A DNA stretch of 64,000 bases from Prorocentrum cordatum (Eukaryota > Sar > Dinophyceae > Prorocentrales > Prorocentraceae): NCBI GenBank assembly GCA_963575745.1, contig CAUYUJ010017853.1, forward strand, positions 60,001 through 124,000. The letters run 5' to 3'. Made by a program: the position numbers and the translations under genes. Positions 11,457 through 22,410 of the stretch are shown in pieces. Under the pieces are notes generated by a model, which had not been told where the DNA came from, ran no database searches, and was given only the letters and a program-made list of their open reading frames with translations. Each line of letters opens with the position of its first letter. Position 1 is the stretch's first letter.

Positions 11457-11642
11457 TTTTAACGGGCGAAAAACGGTATAAAATAAACGTTTTCGCCGTC
11501 GGGGACACCTGTCCCTGGGCGGGTGGAAAGTTTATACCCCCACGGTGCCACCGTAGGGGCAGAAACTTTCCAGCCGTTCTGGGACAGGCGCCCCCGACGG
11601 CGAAAAAGCTTCTCTTATACCGCTTTCCGCCCGTGAACTTTT
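11457..11642. mobile_element. Foldback element with ~85-bp arms
   Basis: The left arm (ACGGGCGAAAAACGGTATAA..., then TTTTCGCCGTCGGGG, CCTGTCCC, TGGAAAGTTT, CCCCCACGGTG) pairs with the right arm ending CGCTTTCCGCCCGT, at roughly 80% identity. Flanks are GAACCTTTT on the left and GAACTTTTG on the right, an imperfect possible target duplication. No coding capacity, so a MITE-like non-autonomous element is the best call. Confidence 0.72.
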
Positions 11643-11682
11643 GGGGTGCTCAGTGTGCTGCGCGTTCTGGGCATGTCAGCGC

Positions 11683-11753
11683 TGTCCTCCTCCTCCTCCT
11701 CCTCCTCCTCCTCCTCCTCCTCCTCCTCCTCCTCCTCCTCCTCCTCCTCCTCC
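11683..11753. repeat. (TCC)n tract
   Basis: About 23 perfect TCC units. Confidence 0.97.
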
Positions 11754-11921
11754 CCCTGCCCAACCGGGGACCCCGGAGGGCGACTCCGGGCGGGGCCTGG
11801 CCGGGCGGGCCGGCGCCCCGAGCTCCACGGAGCGAGGGGGGCGGAGTTGGAGGGCCGCGCCCCGGGGCAGGCGGAGCGGCGCAGGGGGGCAGGGCGAAGC
11901 CTCCTCTCTGATGCCGGTTGA

Positions 11922-12066
11922 TGGGCCTGTTTTCCACCACCACCACCATAAGTTGGAGGGGGAGGGGGTCCTCCTCCTCCTCCTCCTTCTCTCCTCCTCC
12001 TCCTCCTCCTCCTCCTCCTCCTTCCCCCCTCCAACTTATGGTGGTGGTGGTGGAAAACGGGCCCGT
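11922..12066. mobile_element. Foldback with a (TCC)n core
   Basis: Arms TTTTCCACCACCACCACCAT + AAGTTGGAGGGGGAGG on the left and the near-perfect reverse complement on the right (12020-12066) surround a (TCC)n core (11970-12020). A single related arm abuts the (GGA)n tract at 28140-28190. Confidence 0.7.
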
Positions 12067-12434
12067 CACCGGTCGACCTCGGGGACTCCCCGACCCAGTG
12101 CAAGCCCAGTACAAGCAGGATCCTGCGAGATCCGGCAGCATCCTGCGCCCAGGCCCGGGGAGATGCGGCCCTGGAGATGCGGGCAGGATCCTGCGAGATC
12201 CGGCGCTCTGGCTGACCTGGAAGAGAATACACTGTTGGCGCTCGCTTCGCGGAGTTCCTGGATCCGCGCTGGGCCCCCCCTTTCTCCTCCCCCTCCTCCT
12301 CTTCCACCTCCTTTTTGTTTTTTCTCCGCCATTCCTGTTCCTTATAGATAATTCCTCCTCCTCCTCCTCCCTGTCGGACCCCGACGCAAGCCATTTTTGT
12401 GGTGGGCTGGGCGTTTCGCCTGAAACTTCCTCTC
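12067..12434. repeat. CAGGATCCTGCGAGATCCGG-rich DNA plus short (TCC)n
   Basis: AGGATCCTGCGAGATCCGGC occurs at about 12118 and 12184. It contains the palindrome AGGATCCT. Similar GGATCCTGC-rich DNA lies at 61920-62030. (TCC)n stretches occur near 12280-12370. No gene. Confidence 0.55.
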
Positions 12435-13250
12435 CAATTATGACCCTGAAGCTTCAACATCAGCAACAACTTCACACATGGACGGCGGGTCGTTTTCCAA
12501 ATGTGGCTCTCCCCGTACCGCCGGGCACAATCGTTTTGAGAGCGGGTCGTTTCAAAAATGTGCTCTCGCCTGAGCGTCGCGCACATTCGTTTTAAGGGCA
12601 AGTGAGGGCAAGTGATAGTTAAAGGGCAAAGTGTTTCGCGAATTAAGGGCAAGTGTTTGTCAAAATGTGGCCTCGCCTAAGAGCGCTGCGCACATTCGTC
12701 TTCAAACTTTGCAAGAATTTCACAGAATGAGGGCGAGTGGTTTTCAAAATGTGGTTCTCGCCTTGGCGCCGCGCGACTTTGTTTTCAAACGTTCCAAGAG
12801 TTTCGCGGATGAGGGCGAGTGACTTTCAAAATGTGGCTTTCGCCTTAGCGCCGTGCACATTCGTCTTAAGACTTTACAGGATTTTTGCGGATTGAGGGCA
12901 AGTGCCTTTCAACATGTGGCTCTCGCCCTAGCGCCGCGCAACTTCGTTTTAAAACGTTCCAAGAGTTTCGCGGATGAGGGCGAGTGACTTTCAAAATGTG
13001 GCTTTCGCCTTAGCGCCGCGCACATTCGTTTTAAGACTTTGCAAGAGTTTCACGGATTGAGGGCAAGTGCTTTTCAAAATGTGGCTCTCGCCTTAGCGCC
13101 ACGCACATTCGTTTTGAACAATTGCCAGGGGTTCACGGATTGAAGGCGAGTGATTTCCAAAATGTGGCTCTCGCCTGAGCACCGAGCACATTCGTGTTAC
13201 AACTTTGCAGAAGCTTCGCGGATTGAGGGCGGGTCGTCTTCAATCCGAAG
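12435..13250. repeat. ~82-bp tandem repeat, locus 2 (reverse orientation)
   Basis: About ten units with TTTCAAAATGTGGCTCTCGCC, TTAGCGCCGCGCACATTCGT and GATTGAGGGCAAGTG motifs. It is the reverse complement of the 6.5 and 41.6 kb family and starts with TGACCCTGAAGCTTCAACA, the counterpart of the end of the 41.9 kb copy. Confidence 0.85.
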
Positions 13251-13760
13251 ATCATCATCAACAGCAGCACTATCATCATCAGCATCATCATCAGTACCAT
13301 CAGCATTAGCAGCTGCATCATCATCATCAGTATCATCATCACCATCATTCTCATCGTAATCAACATCACCATCATCAGCATCGTCAGCAGCGTCAGCATC
13401 ATCATCATCATCAGCAGCAGCAACATCATCGCCATCATCATCATCACCATCATCAGCATCATCCTCACCATCATGATCATCATCCTCATCATTATTCGCA
13501 GCATTATCATCAGCAACAGCATCATCATCAGAAATCACAAGCCTCGTCATCATATCCATCAGCATCATCATCAGCATCATCATCATCATACTGATAATCA
13601 TCATCGTCATCATCATCATCATCATCATCAGCATCATCGTTAGCATTATCCTCATCCTAACCACCCTCAGCATCGCCATCCTCATCATCATCCTCATCAT
13701 CAGCAGCAGCATCATCATTCTCATCATCGTCAACGTGAACATCAACCGCATCCTTATACT
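13248..13760. repeat. (CAT/CAG)n simple repeat
   Basis: About 500 bp of imperfect ATC/CAT triplets directly abutting the last ~82-bp unit. Confidence 0.93.
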
Positions 13761-14294
13761 CATCCTCGTCTTCGTCCTCGTCCTCGTCCTCGCCTTGGTC
13801 CGCCTCGCCCTCCTCATCACCACCACCATCGCCACCATCACCATCATCCCGCTCCGACGCGTCCCTTCAGCCTCTCCTCCGCACCCCCGCGCCTCCTCCT
13901 CCCCCCCAGGCCGCCTGGCGCACCGCGCGCGCTCCTGGTCCGCCTCCCTGCGTGCGAGCTCCACCTCTGGGGGAGGGGGGGCCTCGAGCAGGTGTGAGGA
14001 GCAGGGGGGGCCTCGAGCAGCAGGCGCGACGAGTCGGTGGGTTTCCCCCCCCTCCCCCTCCCCCTCCCCCCTCTTGTCGTCTCTCGTCGTCGCTTCTCCC
14101 TCTCTTGCCACAGGGCTCCTCTCGGCTGGTAACAGAAGTGATGAGCAGGGTGTGATGAGCAGGTGTGAGGAGCAGGGTCGGGGAGGCGTAAGACTCGGGC
14201 ACGGGGGGCTCGAAATGGCCCGACGGGGGAAACCATGACCAGGACGAGACCCCATCTGAAATCTGACGCGGACTCCCGCTGCAGACATCCCACG
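13761..14294. other. No gene; short direct repeats
   Basis: GGGGGCCTCGAGCAG occurs at about 13979 and 14010 and again at 14512, the last two followed by CAGGCGCGACGAGTCGGTGGG. GTGATGAGCAGG is also duplicated near 14140-14165. No coding content recognised. Confidence 0.45.
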
Positions 14295-14415
14295 GAAACC
14301 GGACCTTGGACGCCCGAGTGATCCGGGATAACTCGGGTCCAGGGTAACTCGGGCTTGGATTCCCGGAAAAGGAACCCGAGTTAGCCCTGACCCGAGTTAC
14401 CCCTGATGATTCGGG
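14295..14415. mobile_element. Small foldback, AACTCGGGT-rich arms
   Basis: GGGATAACTCGGGTCCAGGG + TAACTCGGG on the left pairs with a right arm containing AACCCGAGTTAGCCCTGACC. Arms are about 36 bp with a short spacer (TTCCCGGAAAAGGAA, itself palindromic). No target duplication was resolved. Confidence 0.6.
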
Positions 14416-14854
14416 GCTCTGAGGACCGTCAACATCCAGGGCGCGCTCGTCAAAAGAACCTCGGCAAACCCGAGTCCCGGCATACTCGAGTCTTGCGTTT
14501 CCCCGAGAGGGGGGCCTCGAGCAGCAGGCGCGACGAGTCGGTGGGCCGAGCAGGACGGCGAGGACGCGGAGGGCGAGGCGCGCCCGGGGGCTCCTCGCAG
14601 GGGCGGGGGGGTGGCGACGAGCGCGGGGGGCGACGGGCGCCCCTCGCGCACCCTCGCGGCCCGGGGTGCAACTTGCAGGGCAGTTTTCAGTACATGGGAT
14701 CTTTTTAATATGGGGTTTTTGATACATGACTAGTGTATGAATGAAGTTCTGCATGACCTCATCGTTGTTTGTAGTACTCCATCCCTGCAGTTTGAATACA
14801 CGATCCGCACGCGGAGCGTGTATGAAAAGCGGCACTGCAGGGGCCTGTAGATAG

Positions 14855-15018
14855 AGGAAAGAGAACTATGCACATGCACCGATTCTGGCCAGACCCATCC
14901 TGAGCCCATGATCGGTGCATACGCCCTCCTGCCTTGGCCAGGAAGGCATATGCACCGATCCTGGGTCAAGGATGGGCCTTGCCTGGATCAGTGCATGTGC
15001 ATAGTTCTCTTCGCCCGA
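14855..15018. mobile_element. Foldback element with ~65-bp arms
   Basis: Left arm GAGAACTATGCACATGCACC..., containing CCCATCCT and GATCGGTGCATA, pairs with the right arm ending GTGCATGTGCATAGTTCTC at about 85% identity. The centre is GCCCTCCTGCCTTGGCCAGG. MITE-like, no coding capacity. Confidence 0.75.
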
Positions 15019-15231
15019 TGTAGAGCCACGCTCCTGCAAGCCTCGATCCACCCTATACGCATCCTAAGTCTCCTCCGCTGCCGCACGCCCGATGGGGCGC
15101 GGGCCCGCGGAGCCGAGGCCCCGCGGCCGCCCGCGGGGGCGCGGGGAGGCGGCGCCGAGGGCCTGCGGACGTCGGCTCTCAGCACCCCGAAGGCCAGCTG
15201 TCGCGAGGGGAAGCTTCGGCGGAGAAGCTTC
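15019..15231. other. GC-rich DNA, no gene seen
   Basis: Unassigned GC-rich sequence between a foldback and a simple repeat. Confidence 0.35.
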
Positions 15232-15456
15232 ATCCCCTCCCTCCCCCTCCTCCCCCTCCCCCCTCCCCTCCTCCTCCCTCCCCTCCCCTCCCTCCCTCCC
15301 CTCTCCCTCCCCTCCTCCCTCCCCTCCTCCCTCCCTCCCCCCTCCCCTCCCCTCCCCTCCCTCCCCTCCTCCCCTCCCCTCCCTCCCTCCCCTCCCTCCC
15401 CTTCCCCTCCCCTCCCCTCCCCTCACTCCCCCTCCTCCCTCCCCTCCATCCCTCAG
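15232..15456. repeat. (CCCTCC)n tract
   Basis: Pyrimidine tract of CCCTCC and CTCCTCCC units. Confidence 0.95.
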
Positions 15457-15497
15457 CGAAGAAGCTTCATACCCTCACTCCCCCTACTCCCTTTTGG

Positions 15498-15697
15498 ACG
15501 CCCGAAATGGGTACGGAATGAATATATACAATGCCCAACAGCAGCTGTTGTCCCAAACCAACCGCGGCCGCTGTTGGGCAGGCGGCCTTCTGTCTCAAGT
15601 GGACACAGGCCGCGGCGGCCTGGACCGCGCATCCTGTTTAAAAAGAACAAGAACTGCTGAGCATTGTACCCATTCTTTCCGTGCCCATCTCGTTCGT
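15498..15697. mobile_element. MITE family A, copy 1
   Basis: 200 bp. Terminal inverted repeats of about 40 bp: left ACGCCCGAAATGGGTACGGA then ACAATGCCCAACAGC; right end GTACCCATTCTTTCC, GCCCATCTCGTTCGT. The inner core TTGTCCCAAACCAACCGCGG and GGACACAGGCCGCGGCGGCC matches copy 2 at 29971-30174. No clear target duplication. Confidence 0.85.
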
Positions 15698-16039
15698 GGA
15701 GAACCCTCCCCTCCCTCACTGCATCCGATGTCTTCTTTCCCCATCCCTCCCGCCCTCCTCAAGAACGTCTAAGATCCGAGAGACCCAATGCGCATAAGGA
15801 GGAGGCCGACAAGGTTTGCGACGACGACGACAACGACGACGACAACGGCGAAGACGACGACAACGATGACGACGACGAGCGAAAACGAAGACACGGGCGA
15901 AGACGACAGCGACGACGACGACGACGACGACGACGGGCGGACGCGGAATACATACTCATACAATCGTCACCAACATACTGTTTCATCATTCTCGATTCTC
16001 GAATATCCCTCCTGTACAGGGACATGTCCGAGTTCACAT
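15698..16039. repeat. (GAC)n block and unassigned DNA
   Basis: 15815-15940 is (GACGAC/AAC)n; the rest is unassigned. No gene seen. Confidence 0.6.
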
Positions 16040-16198
16040 GAAGGGGCCCCAGGACACACAAATAAATACACACAAATAAAAAGATCACCCATATTGTCCC
16101 ATATTTACTGGGTTTCTGTTTTCCCCCCCACTTCCCATATTTTCCCATATGTTCTGGGAATCGACGATTAATTGTGTCTGTGTGTTTTTTTCCCCTCC
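16040..16198 (+). repeat. Dispersed repeat E, copy 1
   Basis: Starts AAGGGGCCCCAGGACACAC, has CCCATATTTTCCCATAT in the middle and ends GGAATCGACGATTAATTGTG + TCTGTGTGTTTTTTT. The same order is at 41390-41566, and shorter copies lie at 21371, 22828 and 27520. SINE-like in size and T-rich end, but no A/B box was confirmed. Confidence 0.75.
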
Positions 16199-16335
16199 TG
16201 ACAACATTCATCATGAAGGTGGGCGTCCCTGGCGGAGGCCTTGCGGTCGCGAGTTCCGTTGCCGCCCCCGGCCGGCGAGGAGCTCCTCCGGGGGACCCTA
16301 TGGCCAAGCCCCCGCCCCTCCAAAAATCTTCCCGC

Positions 16336-16545
16336 GCCCGCACTCCCCACTCTTGGGGGAACCAACAAAATATACATAAAACCGCTCTCCCCGGCGGAAA
16401 AAAAACTCCAAAATTCATATTAAAAAAACTCCAAAAATATTCAATATTCATTGGGGGAACCCCAAAATACTCCAAAAACTCCCCACTCTTGGGGGAAACA
16501 AGCAGAATATCGATACCGCTCCCCCAGGGATATGTTCCAGGGTGC
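16336..16545. repeat. ~140-bp direct duplication
   Basis: ACTCCCCACTCTTGGGGGAA occurs at about 16341 and 16480, each followed by ATA-rich DNA and CCGCTC(T)CCCC. The unit is rich in AAAACTCCAAAA. The following GGGTGCGCTCTGGCCAGGAT (16535-16620) resembles 24410-24480. Confidence 0.65.
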
Positions 16546-16820
16546 GCTCTGGCCAGGATCTCGGGGCGAATCCCGCGGTGGCGACGACGGCCTCCCAGGA
16601 GCCCCGACCAACAAGGAACACGGGCCAAGCGGAGCGGTCACTCCAGATTTCGTAAGGGAGGGAGGGGGGTCTCATTTCGGGGGGGGGTCTCTTCCAGGCT
16701 ATCTTGGAGGGCCTGGGGGGTCTGGGGACGATGTGTTGGAGGGCTCTCCCACGGGGGGAGGTCTGACATGGCTTGCCTTGGAGGGTCCAGACCCCCTCCC
16801 TTTTATCTCGAAATCTGGAG
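16546..16820. other. Unassigned DNA, no gene
   Basis: G-rich runs. Partly similar to 24410-24510 (GCGACGACGGCCTCCCAGGA versus GCGACGAGGCCTACCAGGA). Confidence 0.4.
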
Positions 16821-16932
16821 TACTCTCCTCCGCCTCCTCCTCCTCCTCCTCCTCCTCCTCCTCCTCCCTCCTCCCTCCTCCTCCTCCTCCTCCTCCTCCT
16901 CCTCCTCCTCCTCCTCCTCCTCCTCCTCCTCG
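16820..16932. repeat. (TCC)n tract
   Basis: About 37 TCC units with few interruptions. Confidence 0.97.
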
Positions 16933-17141
16933 AGTACCTGTTCCTGCTCGAAACTCCGCCGAGTCCGCCAGGCTCGGCGAGAGGGGACCAGCCGGGCGGG
17001 GCACCCTGCGGGCCCCGAATACGAGGCAGGCCCCCTGGTGGTGTTGGTGTCGCTCCTCCTCCCTGCGAATCGCGCAGGGCACACAACGGAGAAGGCAGAA
17101 CGGCCAGGAGCGAACAGATCCTGGGCACCGGGGGAACAAAA

Positions 17142-17181
<40 letters not shown>

Positions 17182-17627
17182 TACATATAATATATATATA
17201 TATGCATATATATATATATATATATGAATAAATAAACAAATCAATAAATAAACAAGGAGCACAGAAGCGAACCCGAGCGGGCGAGGCACGGACGGGCAGC
17301 GCCAGACAGTCCGAGGGAGCCCCCGTGGCACCAGCGTCGTCCGCGGCGGGGCCCTCGCGCGAGGCCCCCGAGCGAGGCCCCCGGGGCGAGGGGCGGCCCG
17401 CCGCAGCCCCGGAGCTGCCCCAACGCGGCGCCCGCGGGGCCCCCGCCTGCGCCTGGAGCGCCTCGGTGGCGCGCCGCTCCTCCGCCGCGTCGCGCTGCAG
17501 CAGGGTGCCGGAGCCCTCGGCGGCGGCGGGCGCGGCCCGCGCGCCTGTCGGGGGCGCGGGGGGGCGGGCGCGGGGGGAGCGGCGCGGAGGGGGGGGGGCT
17601 CCCGCCTCCCTGCTCGCTCCTTGCCCC
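16933..17627. repeat. GC-rich DNA around an (AT)n microsatellite
   Basis: (TA)n with interruptions at 17143-17225 followed by AATAAATAAACAAATCAATA. 17270-17620 is very GC-rich with no recognised gene. Confidence 0.65.
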
Positions 17628-17830
17628 TGCTCCTCCTCCTCCTCGTCGTCGTCCTCCTCCTCCTCGTCCTCCTCCTCGTCGTCCTCCTTCTCTTCCTCCT
17701 CATCGTCCTTCTCCTCCTCATATTACTGTGAGCTTGGCAATCATGAGCGATCCCTCCTCCTCATCCTCCTCCTCCTCCTCCTCCTTCCACTCCTCCTCCT
17801 CCTCCTCCTCCTCCTCCTCCTTTACCTCCT
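17628..17830. repeat. (TCC/TCG)n tract
   Basis: TCC-rich with CGT variants and a short non-repeat stretch at 17720-17745. Confidence 0.93.
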
Positions 17831-18089
17831 CTAGGAGGATAAGCTGCATGAACATGACCTGTCGAGAGCCCCGCGCGGATCTGAACACCAAGAATCCAAG
17901 GGGGATCAAAAACAGGGACACCCGCCCAGAACACACCGCCACCGACCACTTACTATATAATCACAACGGCCCTCTGGGCGTAGGTGGTTTGACAAAGTGT
18001 GTCTTCTCTCTGCCAAAGCTGTCTCCTTCCCCCGCTCGGGGAAGGGGGTTACCCACCCCCCTGCCACCTCCCCTTGCCTAGGCGGCCCG

Positions 18090-18310
18090 CGAAGGGTTGG
18101 TGAGTCCAAGGTGGCACAAGGTGGCTCCCAGAGGGCCTCCCAGAGCGCAAGATAGCATCCATGATTGCTCCAGATAGCCGAGGATTGGTCAAGATAGCCT
18201 CCGACACACATCTAAGAGGCCTCAAGACGACACCAAGGCGGTGTCAAGTGCTCTTCGAGCCCTCCAGGGACCTCCCAGAGAGGCCAAACATTCGCGAGAA
18301 CCTGAGGGCA
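18090..18310 (+). repeat. CCAAGAGGCC family, short block
   Basis: Loose GTCCAAGGTGGC, CAAGATAGCCTCC and CCAAGGCGG units of 10-14 bp. Related to the main blocks at 25.7 and 43.4 kb. Confidence 0.5.
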
Positions 18311-19032
18311 CTCAATGTGTGTTGCCGTCGCGCCGTTTCGCTTCCGATGGGCTCTTGAGGCCTCACGATGGCCCAAGAGAGCCTTGAGAAGCAGGGGTCG
18401 CGAAGCTCAGGACACAAAGATACCCTTGATTTGGCAGGGTCGACCTGTCGACCCACTAACTAATCAGTCGCGGGTGTACTCGGAGGACGACGACGAGGAC
18501 ACGAACACAGAGGGGCGAACGAACGACGATGCGACGGGGAGAAGGAAGAAACGCAAGGCCCCTGATGGACCCGCGCGCCTTGCCAAAACCGTTCCTGGAG
18601 CCAGGTGGCAGCGACCGATGGCCCGACAGACGGGTCAATGCACCCACCTTGCAAACGTGCTGCAGCGGAGTTGTGCGTGGATGTCTGCCGATGCAAACCC
18701 CGAAACGGCGAACGAAAAACGAGGTGCATGCCACGTGGATTTGTTTTACTTTTTATGCCTGGCCCCCAAACATCCGCACGAAATCCCACCAGCCCTTCGG
18801 GCAACAGGTGGTCTAAGGTTGGCCTGTTTCCTCTTCCACACTTTTTTTGTTTCGGGAAAAGGGAGCGCTCCCCCTCCCCTCCCCGAGGTTTTTTTGGGGA
18901 GGGGCCGCGACGAGTTAGAGTGTCCCTTGTGCGGCCCCTGGGAGGGCCATTCTATGCCACCGCTCACTGGGATCGCGGCCCCCGAGGGGGGAACGGAGAT
19001 AAAAGAACCCCCTCTTTTGACCGATAGCACCC
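18311..19032. other. Unassigned DNA, no gene recognised
   Basis: A 283-aa open frame (18315-19166 plus) crosses this region. Its composition resembles translated GC-rich repeat DNA and no domain is recognisable. Confidence 0.35.
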
Positions 19033-19275
19033 AAGATGACCCCAAGAGGTTTTCCAGGGTCCCCACGAGAGCCCCAAGAGGGCCCAACGAGCGCCCCGAG
19101 AAGCCGCAAGAGGCCTCAAAGAGGCCCCCAACACGCCCCCGAACGGCCTCAGAGAGCCCAAGATGACCTCCAAGATGGCTCGGATAGCCAGCTCAAGATG
19201 GCTTCCAAGATGCTCCCAACGGCCCCAAGACCGCTCCAAGACGACTCGAGATGGCCACGGAACCCCCCCAAGCCT
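19033..19275 (+). repeat. CCAAGAGGCC family block
   Basis: About twenty units such as CCAAGATGACC, CCCAAGAGGTTTTCC, CCAAGATGGCT and CAAGACCGCTC, averaging 11-12 bp. Confidence 0.75.
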
Positions 19276-20894
19276 CCATCGCTGTTTGACTATGCGTGCC
19301 TCTTCCTCTCCCACCGTCAGCTTTCATGGGCATCGTTTCTGGATGGGCTGGCGGGAAAACTTGTTTGATCGACGGCGCAAACGGAAGGGCCTCGCGCCGT
19401 CCAAAGCTACAGCTAACAAACAGGAGCCTACATTGCACACGAAAGAGAGGCTGGTGGGCATTCTTTTCCGCGGCCACCGGCGATGGCGCCCGCAGTGGGT
19501 CGAATCAGCTCGGGCTACGAGCGAACCGAATTGCCGGCGCGCTCGCAGGGGAAAACGGGCCTGCCGCCGGCGGAAGCCGCTGCGCCGAAGCCGCGCTGCA
19601 GCTGCGCCGGAGGCCGTGCTGCAACCGCTGGGGCTGAGAAGCAGCGCCGAAGGTTGGGGCTGCAAGTTGCTGGGGCTGCCAGGAAGCTGCAGGCGTGCGG
19701 GCACCATGGGAGCTGAATCGCCATGTCTGTGAATTGGACCTTGTCGCCACAGGGCTCCAGAGGTTTGGGCTTCGGACCAACAGGGGACACGCCTTGTCGC
19801 TCACGGGGGCCGAACCACTCCTGAAGGAACCGGCGGACCAGAACCCCGGAGGGCCAGCTGACAGGGAACCAGAAGCCAGGGAAGTGCAAGCATTCGTGCC
19901 GGAACTGGCAACCCAGACATCCAACGTCTCGATTTTTTCGAGACGCGGGCCCCCGACCTCCCGACCACTTCCCTGGGACCGGCTTTTCATCCCGAGTCGT
20001 TTTTTGACGGTCCCGAGGCCCGGCGAGGGCCCCGAGAGGCCGAAAACTACGAAAAACCTCCGTCTCGACGTCTGGGACGACCGCACGTCACCTGAACGCC
20101 AGGGTGCCTCACCCCGCTCCACGGAACCAGAGTGAGTGCCAAAGGCGCGAGGGGCAGAGCGGGGTCGCACCCACCGAGGGCTGATAGGGGACCTGCGCCC
20201 AGGAGCCTGCGACAAAAGGGGGAGCCAGACACAGCCAGCCAGGGCGGCGACTGGGGACCAGCTCGTGGGGATACTTTTTTGGTCGCGGCCGCAAGCGAAA
20301 AGCACAGGCGGGGAGCAGAGTGTCCGGGCCGACGGGCAGGCCTAATTAGCTACAGGGCGCGACAAGCTACAGAGCGCAGCGCGAGCTGGCCGGGCCAGCT
20401 CAAAAACGCGGCAGCTGGGGCAGCAGCAGGGGGGGGGTTGGTTAGTGGGGATATGCGAAGCGTCAAACATTCAGTTTGACATCCAGAACGAAATACTCCA
20501 GGCCTCTCCGGGCCCATCCAATCGTTTTCATCCGCTCTGCGATGTTGGCGCCGTGACACGAGATGGAGGAGGGCGGAGGTTGGCAAGACACCAACGAGCA
20601 CGCGCGGACATGCAGGGATAACGAAACGGAAGAAGCGGCAGGAGCGGCAGGAAGAAGCAACCGCGCGGGGGGCGGCCTCGAAGCACTCTTGGGCCGCCAA
20701 GGGATGTTTTTGGGCCCTCCTGGGTTGTCTCGGGCAAGTCTCGGGGGCGTCTTTGGCCGTCTGAAGCTTTAGAAGCTAGAGAAAATGGTGCCAATAGTTT
20801 TTTTAATATAAAAAACATTACTTTTTATATATAAAAAAAGAGGTGTGCCCCTGGGGCCCTGTATTTGATGCACCTTCTGCCTCGGATGCATCAA
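19276..20894. other. Unassigned GC-rich DNA, no gene recognised
   Basis: Long stretch with overlapping open frames on both strands and no recognisable protein pattern. An AT-rich patch at 20790-20840 (TTTTTTAATATAAAAAACAT) ends it. Confidence 0.35.
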
Positions 20895-21005
20895 TATGGT
20901 TCCGACATCGCCCATGAGAGCCCCAAAAAGGGCCAAGACGAGCTCCAAAACGGCGCCGAGGGCCCCCAAGACGGCACCCAAGGCGTCCAAAGAGGACTCA
21001 CATGA
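20895..21005 (+). repeat. CCAAGAGGCC family, short block
   Basis: GAGAGCCCCAAAAAGGGCCAAGACGAGCTCC-type units over about 110 bp. Confidence 0.65.
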
Positions 21006-21370
21006 GGCGATTGCTCTGTCTTCCACGGGGCAGCCCTCATTGAGGACCAGTCTTCTGGAACCGATGTCCTCCACGATGGCTCTCAGGGCCTGCAGAGGGC
21101 ATTGCGCGCAGGTGTTTTGGTGCTATACGCGGAGGGTGCTGCAATCAATGCGCGCGAGCCCTGAGTTCACTTGCTATTTTCTCCTCCTCCCCCTCCTCCT
21201 CCTCCTCCTTCTCCCCCGGTGGCAGGCTCAGAACAATCCCGCTCCTCAGTTTGATCAGGCTGACCCCGCGCTCGGGCTCGATGGCCCCCTTGATCGGGGA
21301 GCTGGGTTCGCCAATCTTTTTGTTGACGGCCCACGGACCAGGAAACGGCCTCAAGAGGCCGCGCGGCACT

Positions 21371-21485
21371 GACGGGGCCCTGGGGCACACGAGTAAATGA
21401 ACACAAAAATCAGGTCAGCCATACTTTCGCATAATTTCTGGGTGTTTGTGTTCCCCCCACTTCCTATATTTTCCCATACCTATAC
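21371..21485 (+). repeat. Dispersed repeat E, partial copy
   Basis: GACGGGGCCCTGGGGCACAC start and CCCCACTTCCTATATTTTCC end match repeat E; the 3' GACGATTAATTGTG end is absent here but occurs alone at 22828-22870. Confidence 0.65.
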
Positions 21486-21984
21486 GACCACCCTGCGGGT
21501 GATAAGGAGGTTGTAGGGGGAGGGGGGGCGGGGTGGGAAGGGGGGGGGTCATGACGACAGCTGTGGTGAATTTGGTGCTGATGGCCGATGATGGTGTGGA
21601 TGACGTGGCGGATTTTGTTTGTTTTTTCCGCTTGGGCGTTTTGTGTCATTCGGTTTGCCGCTGCGCGACGCGGCGCTCACCCCGCGACGGTCCAGTCGAC
21701 GATGCGTGCACTGGCAGGGCCTGGTGCGTGCGTCCGGACTTCTCCTATCATGCCTCGGGAGTCGCGCTGGCAGTGCCTGGCGTTGACGAGCACCCTCCGC
21801 CCAGCGTTGGTGGAGACGACTGGCTGTTTGTGGCGGGCAGTGCCACTTGCTCAGCAGGGACACTGCAGCCAGATGCAATGGCAGCGCCTGGTGCCGTGTT
21901 GGCCTGCACTGGCAGCGCCCACGTGATGACCATGCCTTTGTCAGGCTGGCGCGGGTCCCTGGGGCGCCATGCGAAGTCGCCATG
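21486..21984. other. Unassigned DNA, no gene recognised
   Basis: G-rich, with an open frame that runs on into the 12-bp array. No domain. Confidence 0.35.
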
Positions 21985-22410
21985 CGATCTCACTATCGAT
22001 GTCACAATCGATCTCACTTCGATCTCAAGATCGGTCTCACAATCGATCTCACTATCGATCTCACGACAAAACACCGACGGGCCACCGACGGGACAATGCA
22101 GGCTCGATCTTTCAATCGATCTCATGATCGGTTCCACCATCGATCTCACAATCGATCGAACTATCGGTTTCACAATCGATCTCACAACCGATCTCACTAT
22201 CGATCCCACTATCGATCTCACATTCGATCTCACAATCGAAATCACTTTCGGTGCCACTAGCAATTTCACGGTCGATCTCACTATCGATATCACTATCGAT
22301 CTCACTATCGATCCAACATTATGTCTCACATTCGGTCTCACTTTCGGTGTCACTATCAATTTCACGATCGACCTCACTATCGATATCACTATCGCTCTCA
22401 CGACAGCACA
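21985..22410 (+). repeat. 12-bp tandem array, ATCGATCTCACT
   Basis: About 33 imperfect units of ATCGATCTCACT/ATCGATCTCACA, many with a ClaI-like ATCGAT. In frame it reads DLTI repeats, an artefact of 12 being divisible by three. Confidence 0.93.

Noticed and set aside
11150-12652. Long frames on both strands at 11.1-12.7 kb
   Set aside because: They cross foldbacks and (TCC)n tracts and translate to poly-Pro/Glu/Arg.
18315-19166. 283-aa plus-strand frame
   Set aside because: No recognisable motif, and its end is translated CCAAGAGGCC repeat. Kept only as unassigned DNA.
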